DNA from: Pseudobutyrivibrio sp. 49
GTDB lineage: Bacteria; Bacillota; Clostridia; Lachnospirales; Lachnospiraceae
Direction of reading: 5' to 3'
Assembly: GCF_900100545.1 (NCBI RefSeq)
Contig: NZ_FNDP01000001.1
Span: 659,115-723,114 of the forward strand
Length of the DNA: 64,000 nt
Shown one piece after another: positions 53,704 to 62,329 of the stretch. The stretch's first letter is position 1; the number at the start of each line of letters is the position of its first letter. A model generated the notes under the pieces. It saw only the letters and a list, made by a program, of their open reading frames with translations. It was not told the DNA's origin and did not search any database. Position numbers and translations under genes: made by a program.

Positions 53704-54909
53704 TCAAGCCTTTATCTTTGTGCTAGAACTGGTCCCACATAGTTTATCAACGGATTTAATAATCTCCTGAATTTCGGGGAGATAATGCTCATGTCTGGTC
53801 ATAAGCCTGTCAATTTCATCTCTCTCTTCCTGAACGATTCTGCGATGATCCTCAAGTCTGTCTCTAATTTTCTTTCTTCTTACAACAAGCCTGTGCCTGC
53901 AATCTGACATGTCCTGCTTGTCTATCAATGCATTTACCTGATTAAGCCAAATCTTGTCATCTGCCAAACCAATGCTTCCCAAGATTCTTTCAAGCTTATC
54001 GTTGTAAAACTCCAAATCATCATTATTTTGTATATATCTCTGCTGGTCACGTACCTTATCCTGATACTGCTCCCAAACGTACTGAAGCTCAGCGGCTGTT
54101 TTTACAAAATATTTGTCCTTTGAATATTCAATACTATTAGTTACATTAACGTACTTCATTCGTTCTACGTTAAGCATGCTAATAGCCTGATTCAGTCGTA
54201 TAAGTGCTGCTCTGGATTCTTTATTTATAGTATTTTGACGAAGGAAAATTACAAAACCACTAACCGCACAAATGAAAAGCACTGCGTAAATCCAAATGGA
54301 CATGTCCGCTCCCACCGCATTGTACATAACATATAGCAAAATAAGTAAAGTGGTAAAAGATGTAAGAACAGCTATCGCCATACGTTTAAAGAGACGCCCC
54401 TGAGCAATCAGTTCTTCTCTTTCAATCTCCCAACGGCTCTTTTCACCTTCCAGGTAAGAAAGGCTTCTTTTAAGCTTAGACTGATATATTTCATCAGAGG
54501 CAAACCTGTTTATAATTTCAGGCATATCCTCTTCCTCGTCGGCAATTACAGAGAATTGCTCATCCGTAATGTTTCTTGTAATAGCTCTCGCCTCAAGGAT
54601 GTTCTGCTCCAATTCGCAAATACGTATAGCTGTATTTCGCAAATCCTTAGCAGTATCCTTTGGAAGATTCTCTATGGCCTTGATATCATGAAGATATCTG
54701 GTAACAATTCTATATTCCATTTTTTGGCGCTCCATTGCCTTGGTAGATGCAATGATTTGCTCACAGGAATCCAGAATATAGTGTTCCAGCTTCTTAGGGT
54801 CTTCCCAACTGTCTATGCCTTCGATTTGAGTGTAGACTCTGTTAAAAGCATCATCAATCTTTGCGGCCCTGATTTCTCTTTTGTTTTTTCGTTTTGTAAA
54901 AAATCCCAT
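53704..54909 (-). CDS. Unknown two-TM coiled-coil protein
   Basis: 401 residues. Basic N terminus (FFTKRKNKREIRAAK), long charged helices (about 20-170), two adjacent membrane helices (about 177-196 and 205-223), then a second long helical, coiled-coil region (about 230-385) rich in Arg/Glu/Gln. No enzymatic motif seen. The two helical arms would face the cytoplasm. Fourth gene in the Hsp70-like operon, 27 nt after the TPR gene; a membrane anchor for the system is a reasonable guess only. Confidence 0.7.
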   Translation of the reverse strand: MGFFTKRKNKREIRAAKIDDAFNRVYTQIEGIDSWEDPKKLEHYILDSCEQIIASTKAMERQKMEYRIVTRYLHDIKAIENLPKDTAKDLRNTAIRICELEQNILEARAITRNITDEQFSVIADEEEDMPEIINRFASDEIYQSKLKRSLSYLEGEKSRWEIEREELIAQGRLFKRMAIAVLTSFTTLLILLYVMYNAVGADMSIWIYAVLFICAVSGFVIFLRQNTINKESRAALIRLNQAISMLNVERMKYVNVTNSIEYSKDKYFVKTAAELQYVWEQYQDKVRDQQRYIQNNDDLEFYNDKLERILGSIGLADDKIWLNQVNALIDKQDMSDCRHRLVVRRKKIRDRLEDHRRIVQEERDEIDRLMTRHEHYLPEIQEIIKSVDKLCGTSSSTKIKA

Positions 54910-54936
54910 AGTAAAATCTCCCCAACAATTACTAAA

Positions 54937-55770
54937 TTATATTTTACAATACTTAATATACTCGTCTTTCCAGCTATTTACTACACTGCTAACAGCATTA
55001 ACTGTTCCTTCCCTCTTATAATCGTCATTTATCAACTCATTAACAACTCTGTCAAATTCCAGGATATTTTCATTTGCTGTGGCAGTTGAAACTGTTTTTA
55101 GCACCTGATCCACATCTTCTTTTGAAACAAGATACTTTGTAACGTACTGATCAAAGGCTAACTTGTCCTTTGCACATCTTGCTGCATAAAGCAGACAATA
55201 CAGGCTCTGCTTCTTTTGATTTCTTTTATAAGCCTCATCAAAGCATTTCATAGCTTCTGAGAAAAAGAATAATCGAGAAAATGCACAACCCAAATTATGA
55301 TAAACATCTCCCTCAACTACCTTTGGCATATTCTTTGCTACATCGTCTGCCAAAAGAGTCTCGTACTCGTAAATCGCATCAACAAGCTTATCCTTTGCCA
55401 TAAGTCTGTCAGCTCTCATCTTCTTTCTTTCAGCTTCTGACTTGTTCTCGAAGGTAGATATAATAGCAAGAATATCCTTAATCTCTTTGTTGGAAGCATA
55501 GCCATTGGAGCCCAGAATATGACCAATAAAAATGTGAAGGGGTGCATTATTCTGCACAAGTCCCTGTAACTCAGCTGCAAGCTTTGGCTGTTTTAACTCC
55601 CTGCCAATCCAATTACAAAGCTCTGGGCTCATCAATTTAGATGAAAGCAGATATACATTGTTAAGGATATAGTAGCTAAGCTCCTCCAAAGAATAAACAT
55701 TAAGGGAAGCTTCTTCGATATAGTATGGCGTTGCAGATAACGCATTTTGACAGTAAATTAATGTGCTCAT
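54937..55770 (-). CDS. TPR-like helical protein of unknown function
   Basis: 277 residues, all-helical by eye, with a TPR-like pair around 150-195 (GDVYHNLGCAFSRLFFFSEA and AMKCFDEAYKRN). The N-terminal 85 residues contain LEELSYYILNNVYLLSSKLM, a possible dimer or partner-binding helix set. The ribosome site is weak (TAGGT). It starts 6 nt after the Hsp70-like gene, so the pair is probably coupled. TPR proteins often partner chaperones, which fits the context but is inference. Confidence 0.7.
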   Translation of the reverse strand: MSTLIYCQNALSATPYYIEEASLNVYSLEELSYYILNNVYLLSSKLMSPELCNWIGRELKQPKLAAELQGLVQNNAPLHIFIGHILGSNGYASNKEIKDILAIISTFENKSEAERKKMRADRLMAKDKLVDAIYEYETLLADDVAKNMPKVVEGDVYHNLGCAFSRLFFFSEAMKCFDEAYKRNQKKQSLYCLLYAARCAKDKLAFDQYVTKYLVSKEDVDQVLKTVSTATANENILEFDRVVNELINDDYKREGTVNAVSSVVNSWKDEYIKYCKI

Positions 55771-55776
55771 ATATAC

Positions 55777-57012
55777 CTACTCAGTTGTAATAGTGTGTTC
55801 CCAGCTCTTGCCTGAAGCTGGTGATATCTCTCCAAATCCAAGATCTGTAATAGTAATTGAAACTGCCACATCTGAAACAGGGCGTGCTTCAATACGAAGA
55901 CGTGTAGTTCTGTTTTCTCTCTTTGGCATATCTGTAAGTTCCAAAACCTCAGAATGTGCTTCTCTCGATTCTGGACGTTGAATAAAAAATTCTATTTCAG
56001 GCTCTCCATCAAGGATAACCTCGCATTCACCCTTTACATCGTACCAGCTTTCACCGGCGTCAATAAGAGTGAAAAACTTCATAACGTTGTTTTCTAATAT
56101 TTTGATTGAAAGATTAAGCTTTAGGTCGTTATCTCCAATGTAGATGAATGGCCAATCTCTCTTTCCATCTTTTATATAACCGCCGTAGCAGGCCCCCTTT
56201 GAATAAAGATTCTTTCCAAGAAATACCTTTCTACCCTTACATAGATGTGAAAGGCTTACCTTCATCCACTCACCATCAAAACCATCTCCAACAAGATATA
56301 CTGATGAGTAAAGAGAACTGCCAAAGGTATCAGAAATAACCTGATCAAAAAGCTCATCCCTGTTATCAGTGATTTCACCATGATTGATTACATTTAAAGA
56401 AATCATCTGAGGACGTGTAGTCTGATTGCGGTGAAGTGTGCAAGAAACCATATTTGTACCACTGTAATCAAACAATGCAACATTATATAAAAAGAGCTCT
56501 GGTTTCTGAGAAAGGGCGTAATAATAAAAACATTCGCTTCTATCTATAAGCATTACATGGTTCTGGTCTATGCCAATCTTCGAAGCCACGTAGTTCATCA
56601 GTTCCATAACTTCTAAATTAATCTGCTGAACACAGATAACAAGCTTCTCTACGTCACTTAAAGCTGCCATTGGCCCTGGGATAGAAAAAAGCTTTTTGAA
56701 AAAGATAACCAGTAAATCTCTGGCTCCATAATTCTCGGAGTCAATTACTACCTGTCCATCTCTTAACGCAAGATTAAAAAGCTCCTCCACAAGAACAGCT
56801 TCCTTTAATCTGCTCATTCTAATGGCTTCCTCTCCAAAGAACCATTGTCCCATACCTATTCTCTTTGCAAGCACAGTTGGGATAGAGTAGTTTTCCTCGC
56901 CAAGAATGGTGCTTATTGTAGCAGGCTCTTCCATATTCGAATTGTAAATGCTAAGCACTGTATTCCTTGAACTAATGTCAATTCCTACATATGCACCTTC
57001 TGATATTCCCAT
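55777..57012 (-). CDS. Divergent Hsp70/actin-fold protein (possibly DUF5716 family)
   Basis: 411 residues. The first 290 follow the DnaK order: phosphate-1-like YVGIDISSRNTVLSIY (8-23), SIPTVLAKRIGMG with FFGEEAI (about 43-64), MLIDRSECFYYYAL (154-167; compare EPTAAALAY), phosphate-2-like VALFDYSGTN (178-187), adenosine-like VYLVGDGF (238-245) and GACYGGY (273-279). Residues 300-411 are a beta-rich domain ending in ITDLGFGEISPASG. Key positions differ from DnaK (DISSRN for D-x-G-T-T; DYSGT for DLGGG), so ATP binding is uncertain. From memory it resembles a Lachnospiraceae family named DUF5716. AAGGAG is 4 nt before the ATG. Confidence 0.75.
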   Translation of the reverse strand: MGISEGAYVGIDISSRNTVLSIYNSNMEEPATISTILGEENYSIPTVLAKRIGMGQWFFGEEAIRMSRLKEAVLVEELFNLALRDGQVVIDSENYGARDLLVIFFKKLFSIPGPMAALSDVEKLVICVQQINLEVMELMNYVASKIGIDQNHVMLIDRSECFYYYALSQKPELFLYNVALFDYSGTNMVSCTLHRNQTTRPQMISLNVINHGEITDNRDELFDQVISDTFGSSLYSSVYLVGDGFDGEWMKVSLSHLCKGRKVFLGKNLYSKGACYGGYIKDGKRDWPFIYIGDNDLKLNLSIKILENNVMKFFTLIDAGESWYDVKGECEVILDGEPEIEFFIQRPESREAHSEVLELTDMPKRENRTTRLRIEARPVSDVAVSITITDLGFGEISPASGKSWEHTITTE

Positions 57013-57020
57013 AATACTCC

Positions 57021-60000
57021 TTAAATAGTTGAAAATAGTTCTCTGGTAACAGCATCAAGCCCCTGATAAATCTTTACATCCTCTGCCAGCTCATAAACCT
57101 CGTTATAAAGGCTGTGACGAGATATTTTATTCATCAAAGCATATCTGCCCTCAGTCTGTTCCAGCTCATCGCTCAGTACGAAGGTGTTTGCCTGAAGAGG
57201 CTCGTCAGAAACATCCTCACGATAAATTTCGTACTTAAGCTCATCACCATAGAATAATATGAACTGTTTTACATAAAGACCATCGTACATTTCAATCATA
57301 TCCTCAGTGACCGCTGGTGCACCATTAATTGAATATGTAATATCAACAGCCTTTCTCTTGTCTGTGTTGAATTCTATAAAGTGCTTGTCATAAAGATGAT
57401 ATTTAACCTTAAGCTTCTCATCGCACTTTGCGAAGAATCCAAAGTACTGATTGCGAAGGATTGCATCTGCCAAAAGAATATCCAGCATGTTGTAATCCTC
57501 TTCATCTAAATCAGTACCTGTGCAAAGATATTTTAAAAGGGCGATTCGCATACTTTCTGATACATTAAGCCCCTTCTTAAATCTGTTGTAAATGTAGGCG
57601 AAAATCTTCTCTGGAGTGTCCGCCTGATTAGCAAGATAATCGTGAGCCTGATAATTTAAGAAGGCTTCCACAACCATCTTGTTATTTTTACGTGATACGT
57701 AAGTATCAAACACATCCATAATCTCTGGGCAAAGGAAATCTCTGTAGAGTGCCTGTGTGATTATTCTCTCGCCAAATTCCACTACATCCTCGCCCTTTTC
57801 AAAAGCGCTATTATAGATTTTTAGCATTAAGTCTGTAGGTCCCACAAAGAACTTCACAAGGTAACGAATCATATCAGTATGAATGTAGCCCTGTGAAATC
57901 AGTCCTGCTGTGAAAAGAATCAGGAAATCCTCTGATTTTTCAGGTTCTTTGTTAATCATAAACTGGCAAAGCTTTGTGGCTGCAGCAGGCTTGAGTAAGG
58001 AAGAATTAGTATGCCTAAGCATATAAAAAGCTTCCTCATACTTACTTCTGAGAATAAAGACCTCAAGCACAGACGCAATAACCTCGGCACTCAGTGCTTT
58101 TAGATCTGCCTCCTGCATAAAGTGCTTTTCCAAAAATGCTTCTCTGTTATTGAAACGAAGAATCTCTATTAGCTTTGGATAAATAGTATCAAGATACTCT
58201 GCGGATATCTGCTTTGATTCCATGATAAGCTCTGCAGCTTCTGCATCGACAGATGAATAATCCTTTGTTCCACTACCGTTTGCAAATCTCATTAATGCAT
58301 AGGTAAGGTTAAGAGGACACAACTCTTTTAGCTTTTCTGTGTATCCGTCGGTGTTGATGATGTCCTCTGTAAAATATGCATCATCATCCACAAACAAATA
58401 TCCATTATTATCCTCGAAAAGAACCACACCCTTGCTGCCAATATAATTAATATAGGCTTTGTGGTCTGATATGTTGGCAATGGTAGGTGCCTTAAACTCT
58501 TCCTGATAGAGAAATACACGTCTGATATCAGGGTTAATAACTGCCAGCTTTTTCTTAAAAGATAACTCAGAAATAAGTCTTGCAACTTCCTTATCAAAAA
58601 TACCAAGTTCCAAAAGGCGCTGGTAACATACCGCCAAATTGTCATCCAAACGACCAAGCTTAAGTTGCTCTAACGCAAAGGCTTCTATAGCACTTTCATA
58701 ATGCTCGTAGGTGTCATAATCCTCATCCTTGTGAAGGATAATGTTGGCGTAAAGCAAGGCTCTTTTATCGTAGGATAAGTTACTGTTATATTTGAAAAAC
58801 ATAGTAAGAAGCTGTGGCAACTTATCTACTGAGTAAGCTGGCAGAGCCTCCATATATGCCTCAAAAATTCCTGACACATGAAGATTAACCTCAATAGCCA
58901 TGCCAAACCATTTCAAAAATTCTGGCTCAACATAAGGCGCCTTTAACAAATAAGTGACAATAGCTAAAAGCAGCTTCATGTCTGGATAAACTTCGTAGCA
59001 TTCATCCAAAATAGGCAATACCTTTGGATTATAATTTCTCTCTGTCTCAAGAAGATGAATCATCTGAATGGCCATATCTTTAGTGATGGCCTTTTTCTTC
59101 TTAGCCCAGTTCAAAACCTTAATAGTAAGCTCATCAAAAGATGAAATCAGGTATGGATCCTGTAGGAAAATATAGTATGCCTCTATATACAAAAGAGGTG
59201 TATCCCAGCCAGCCTCCACCCACTTAGAAATCTCTCTGAGCTTGGCTGTAGGATTCTTAATATATTCCTTTCGAAGGAACAACAGGAACCAGAAAATATG
59301 AACATCATCCCTGTGCTCTTTAAAAATACCCTCAATATTTTCAGTAAGACGATCTACATAATCCTCTTCTCGCTCGATAAGTGTGCATACATAAAGAAGG
59401 AAGGCCCACTCTCTGCTACCCTTATCTTCTATGCTGCGCTTTAAATCCTGAATAATCCATAAAGCTTCCTGCTTTTGATTATTAGTAACATATAAAAATG
59501 CTTTTACCAAAAGAATAAAATTATCATTAACCGACTCCTCTGGAAGACTGTTAACAATCTCTAAGGTGTCAGCACACCACTGACTGGTGGTAACCCTGCG
59601 CAATCGAAAATCTTCGTATAAACGAAATGCCTGCAAAAGCTTTTTGTTCTGAGCAAACTCCTCTGATTCTAAAGAAACACCTTCTTTGTCGGCTGTGGCA
59701 AGGACAGTAATCTCTTTGTGGATATCACGATAATCAAAGGAAATCTTTGCGAAGTTAATACCTGCGTGCATTTTATCCTTATGGATGTAGTAGCTCATAT
59801 TGAAAATAGAACCAAGGAAGAAATCTCCTGTAATATGTTCCTTTTCAACAGATATGAAATCCGCATCGCAGGTAACGGAAATATCTATAAAGCCCCATGT
59901 AGAACGGCTAATCTCTATTTCGCCCTTAACATTACTATCAACCTCATAGTAGGAATCCTGACGCTCCTGTAAATCGAAGGTCATCTTCGTTTTGAGTCCA

Positions 60001-60554
60001 ATAGAAACCAAAAATTCATCTACATTGACAGCTGCGATAGGTGCAGCTTTAAAGCCTCTGTAAAGAAGCTTGGTACGTTTATCCTGATCCGAAATAAATT
60101 CTGCGAATCTGTCTGAATAAAATAAAGAAACAGCTTCTGCAAAATGATTTTGTGCAAAATCTGCATATTCCTGAAGGGAACGAATCTGTCCAGTGCTGCA
60201 TAACAATGGACGCTTTACGTAAGTAATGGAAAATGGAAGCTTCTTTTCCATTCCCACAGTGACAATAATAAAATTACCCTTGAGACACTCTGCTGCTTTG
60301 TAATTGTAATCGTCCACAAGATAATCTATGCGAACACTGACACCATCAAACCATGGATTGGTAATTCGTACATACGGATTATCACAGTAAACAACACCTC
60401 TGGCCTTAACATCATTTGTACTCTTAAAATATATGCTGCCCGAAAAGGCATCATTAATAAAGCAGGTTTCTTCTATCTGCTCTGATTCAAACTCAATATT
60501 TGGTTTTAAGTCGTCGAATTTATCTTCGGAAATACGATAGATTCTTTTTCTCAA
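57021..60554 (-). CDS. Very large helical-repeat protein of unknown function (possibly DUF5717 family)
   Basis: 1177 residues from a TTG start: AGAGGAG ends 6 nt before that TTG, while the ATG seven codons earlier has the site inside its own coding sequence. Layout by eye: two beta-sandwich domains (about 10-130 and 185-310; compare GSIYFKSTNDVKARGVVYCD and GEIEISRSTWGFIDISVTCD), a long array of paired helices (about 325-1040), and a beta-rich C-terminal domain (about 1055-1150). No signal peptide, membrane helix or catalytic motif. From memory it resembles DUF5717 of Lachnospiraceae. First gene of the operon with the Hsp70-like protein 8 nt on. Confidence 0.75.
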   Translation of the reverse strand: MRKRIYRISEDKFDDLKPNIEFESEQIEETCFINDAFSGSIYFKSTNDVKARGVVYCDNPYVRITNPWFDGVSVRIDYLVDDYNYKAAECLKGNFIIVTVGMEKKLPFSITYVKRPLLCSTGQIRSLQEYADFAQNHFAEAVSLFYSDRFAEFISDQDKRTKLLYRGFKAAPIAAVNVDEFLVSIGLKTKMTFDLQERQDSYYEVDSNVKGEIEISRSTWGFIDISVTCDADFISVEKEHITGDFFLGSIFNMSYYIHKDKMHAGINFAKISFDYRDIHKEITVLATADKEGVSLESEEFAQNKKLLQAFRLYEDFRLRRVTTSQWCADTLEIVNSLPEESVNDNFILLVKAFLYVTNNQKQEALWIIQDLKRSIEDKGSREWAFLLYVCTLIEREEDYVDRLTENIEGIFKEHRDDVHIFWFLLFLRKEYIKNPTAKLREISKWVEAGWDTPLLYIEAYYIFLQDPYLISSFDELTIKVLNWAKKKKAITKDMAIQMIHLLETERNYNPKVLPILDECYEVYPDMKLLLAIVTYLLKAPYVEPEFLKWFGMAIEVNLHVSGIFEAYMEALPAYSVDKLPQLLTMFFKYNSNLSYDKRALLYANIILHKDEDYDTYEHYESAIEAFALEQLKLGRLDDNLAVCYQRLLELGIFDKEVARLISELSFKKKLAVINPDIRRVFLYQEEFKAPTIANISDHKAYINYIGSKGVVLFEDNNGYLFVDDDAYFTEDIINTDGYTEKLKELCPLNLTYALMRFANGSGTKDYSSVDAEAAELIMESKQISAEYLDTIYPKLIEILRFNNREAFLEKHFMQEADLKALSAEVIASVLEVFILRSKYEEAFYMLRHTNSSLLKPAAATKLCQFMINKEPEKSEDFLILFTAGLISQGYIHTDMIRYLVKFFVGPTDLMLKIYNSAFEKGEDVVEFGERIITQALYRDFLCPEIMDVFDTYVSRKNNKMVVEAFLNYQAHDYLANQADTPEKIFAYIYNRFKKGLNVSESMRIALLKYLCTGTDLDEEDYNMLDILLADAILRNQYFGFFAKCDEKLKVKYHLYDKHFIEFNTDKRKAVDITYSINGAPAVTEDMIEMYDGLYVKQFILFYGDELKYEIYREDVSDEPLQANTFVLSDELEQTEGRYALMNKISRHSLYNEVYELAEDVKIYQGLDAVTRELFSTI

Positions 60555-60608
60555 AACATTCTCCTCTTTTATCATGTGGGTAATACTAACCCAAGCATAT
60601 TATTTATT

Positions 60609-60636
60609 AGTATAGCACAACATATAGTGTTTTCAA
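60609..60636 (-). promoter_or_regulatory. Sigma-A-type promoter of the large-protein/Hsp70-like operon
   Basis: TTGAAA (60636-60631) and TATACT (60614-60609), 16 nt apart on the minus strand, about 55 nt before the TTG start. Confidence 0.7.
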
Positions 60637-60724
60637 ACGTATTGGGTAACAAAAATATGGATAAAATACAGACTCAGTGCTATTATATAAGGCAAGAAAA
60701 TTTTAACCTTTAAGGAGGCTTTCA

Positions 60725-61813
60725 ATGATAAAGCACAAGGATCATTTTCATGGAAGTGATTTAGAAAAAATAGAGCAGATTTATGGCATCAAAAAAGAGG
60801 ACATCATTAGCTTTTCTGCAAATGTTAATCCCCTTGGAATATCTCCTAAGCTTAAGGATGGAATCGCAGCAAATATCGACTGCATCACATCATATCCAGA
60901 CAGAGATTATGTAGAGCTAAGAAAATGCATTGCGGAATACTGTAATACAGAGACAGAAAACATCATCGTAGGAAATGGTTCCACAGAGCTTATTTCTCTA
61001 TTTATCCAGATTGAAAAGCCTACAAAAGCTTTGATTCTCGGACCAACCTATTCAGAATATGAAAGAGAAATCGCCCTTGGTGGTGGAAAGAGCATCTACT
61101 ATCCTCTTCGTGAAGAAAATGATTTTGTTTTAGATGTAGACCATTTCATCAGCAAGCTTACAGAAGATATTGATATGCTTGTTATCTGCAATCCTAACAA
61201 CCCTACTGGAACAGCAATCAATAATCATGATATGCGAAAGATTCTTGATGCATGTAAGGAATGCGATATCTTTGTTATGGTGGATGAGACTTATGTTGAA
61301 TTTGCTGAGAACATCAATGAGGTTTCTTCTGTAACTCTTACACGCACTTATTCAAACATTGCAATCCTTCGAGGCACTTCAAAGTTCTTTGCTGCCCCTG
61401 GTCTTCGTCTTGGTTATGCAATCTGTTCCAACACAGATTTGATGCAGACAATCAACCAGAGAAAGGACCCTTGGACAATTAACTCCATCGCAGTGGTTGC
61501 TGGAAAGCTTATGTTCTCAGATAAGGAATATATCGAAAAGACTCGTAATCTTATTGCGACTGAAAGAAATCGTTTATACGATATTTTTGATAAGAGCACA
61601 CGTTTTAAGCCTTACTGGCCACATGGAAACTTCATGCTTCTTCGCATTTTAGAAGATGGTCTTACCAGCCAGGAGCTCTTCGACCGATGCATCAAAGAAA
61701 GTCTCATGATTCGCGATTGTTCTACTTTCCCATATCTGGGCGAGAATTACATTCGCTTCTGCTTCATGAATCCAGAGGATAATGATAGACTTGCTGCTCT
61801 TCTTTTGAAGTAG
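60725..61813 (+). CDS. PLP-dependent aminotransferase, CobD/HisC-like
   Basis: 362 residues, fold type I. The PLP lysine is Lys220 (GTSKFFAAPGLRLGYA), with the pyridine Asp in FVMVDETYVEF and CNPNNPTG in front of it. The N terminus HGSDLEKIEQIYGIKKEDII with SFSANVNPLGIS resembles threonine-phosphate decarboxylase (CobD) more than classic HisC, which lacks that opening. No cobalamin or histidine genes flank it, so either role is possible. AAGGAGG lies 6 nt before the ATG. Single gene with a strong terminator. Confidence 0.85.
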   Translation: MIKHKDHFHGSDLEKIEQIYGIKKEDIISFSANVNPLGISPKLKDGIAANIDCITSYPDRDYVELRKCIAEYCNTETENIIVGNGSTELISLFIQIEKPTKALILGPTYSEYEREIALGGGKSIYYPLREENDFVLDVDHFISKLTEDIDMLVICNPNNPTGTAINNHDMRKILDACKECDIFVMVDETYVEFAENINEVSSVTLTRTYSNIAILRGTSKFFAAPGLRLGYAICSNTDLMQTINQRKDPWTINSIAVVAGKLMFSDKEYIEKTRNLIATERNRLYDIFDKSTRFKPYWPHGNFMLLRILEDGLTSQELFDRCIKESLMIRDCSTFPYLGENYIRFCFMNPEDNDRLAALLLK

Positions 61814-61822
61814 ATAATATTT

Positions 61823-61849
61823 GAGCCTGCGGTTCCGCAGGCTCTTTTT
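61823..61849 (+). terminator. Rho-independent terminator of the aminotransferase gene
   Basis: Perfect 10-bp GC-rich stem GAGCCTGCGG/CCGCAGGCTC with a 2-nt loop and a T5 tail. Confidence 0.95.
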
Positions 61850-61874
61850 AATCATATGTAATCACTTTTGCCAT
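61848..61874 (-). pseudogene. Eight-codon start remnant with good ribosome site
   Basis: An ATG follows AGGAGAGAG by 6 nt and reads MAKVITYD before a stop that runs into the aminotransferase terminator. It looks like the first codons of a gene whose body has been deleted. Too short to identify. Confidence 0.4.
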
Positions 61875-61911
61875 GTCTAACTCTCTCCTTTTACAATATA
61901 TAAATACATTT

Positions 61912-62180
61912 TTAAAAACCTTCTTTAGCATACCGATTTAACAACTCATCTATTTTAAGATTAGTGCTTTCTATATTTCTTTTTTACTTCCTTTTCATCT
62001 TCCGTTCCATCCAATCCCAGGATTTTACGGGCCTGACTTTTATTCATTGATATTTAAAGCTCCATAGATTCGCTTAACGCTTTGTTCTCCTGTCGAGTCT
62101 GTTAATCGGTCCAATGTTTGTGTCCTCTGTACTTGTATAATGGTATTGTACTTCTTTTCAAAAAAGAAAGCACCAATCAA
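61912..62180 (-). pseudogene. Fragments of lost genes, including a truncated J-domain
   Basis: Three short frames follow one another. At 62180-62040 a 46-codon open frame (TTG start possible, no ribosome site) ends with NINE and overlaps the next ATG by 8 nt, like a normal operon joint. At 62047-61961 a 28-codon frame begins MNKSQARKILGLDGTEDE and continues to KKKYRK, matching helices I-II of a DnaJ J-domain, but stops before the HPD motif. In another frame at 61983-61912 a C-terminal-looking tail (NLKIDELLNRYAKEGF) ends. Together with the flanks, 61850-62329 holds no intact gene. Confidence 0.55.
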
Positions 62181-62189
62181 CACACTACT

Positions 62190-62310
62190 CTTACAACAGA
62201 AAAAATCATAAAAAAAAATTGGCTACGAAAACTCTGCTTACTTTTACAGAATCTTCGAAGCCAAATATGGTCTATCGCCTAAAGAATATAGAATTAGATC
62301 AGGGCGATAA
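62190..62310 (+). pseudogene. AraC-family regulator remnant, C-terminal HTH only, frameshifted
   Basis: The frame from 62218 to the stop at 62308 reads GYENSAYFYRIFEAKYGLSP then KEYR, a textbook second helix-turn-helix of AraC/XylS regulators. The preceding residues TTEKIIKK continue the domain but lie one frame away, split by the run of A residues at 62210-62218. Nothing of the N-terminal part remains. It sits next to the rhamnosidase gene, a usual partner of AraC regulators, on the opposite strand. Confidence 0.75.
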
Positions 62311-62329
62311 GACAGATTTTTTTATCCTA

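Noticed and set aside
61850-62329. Insertion sequence at the gene graveyard
   Set aside because: No terminal inverted repeats, target duplication or transposase sequence could be seen; fragments look like ordinary decayed genes.
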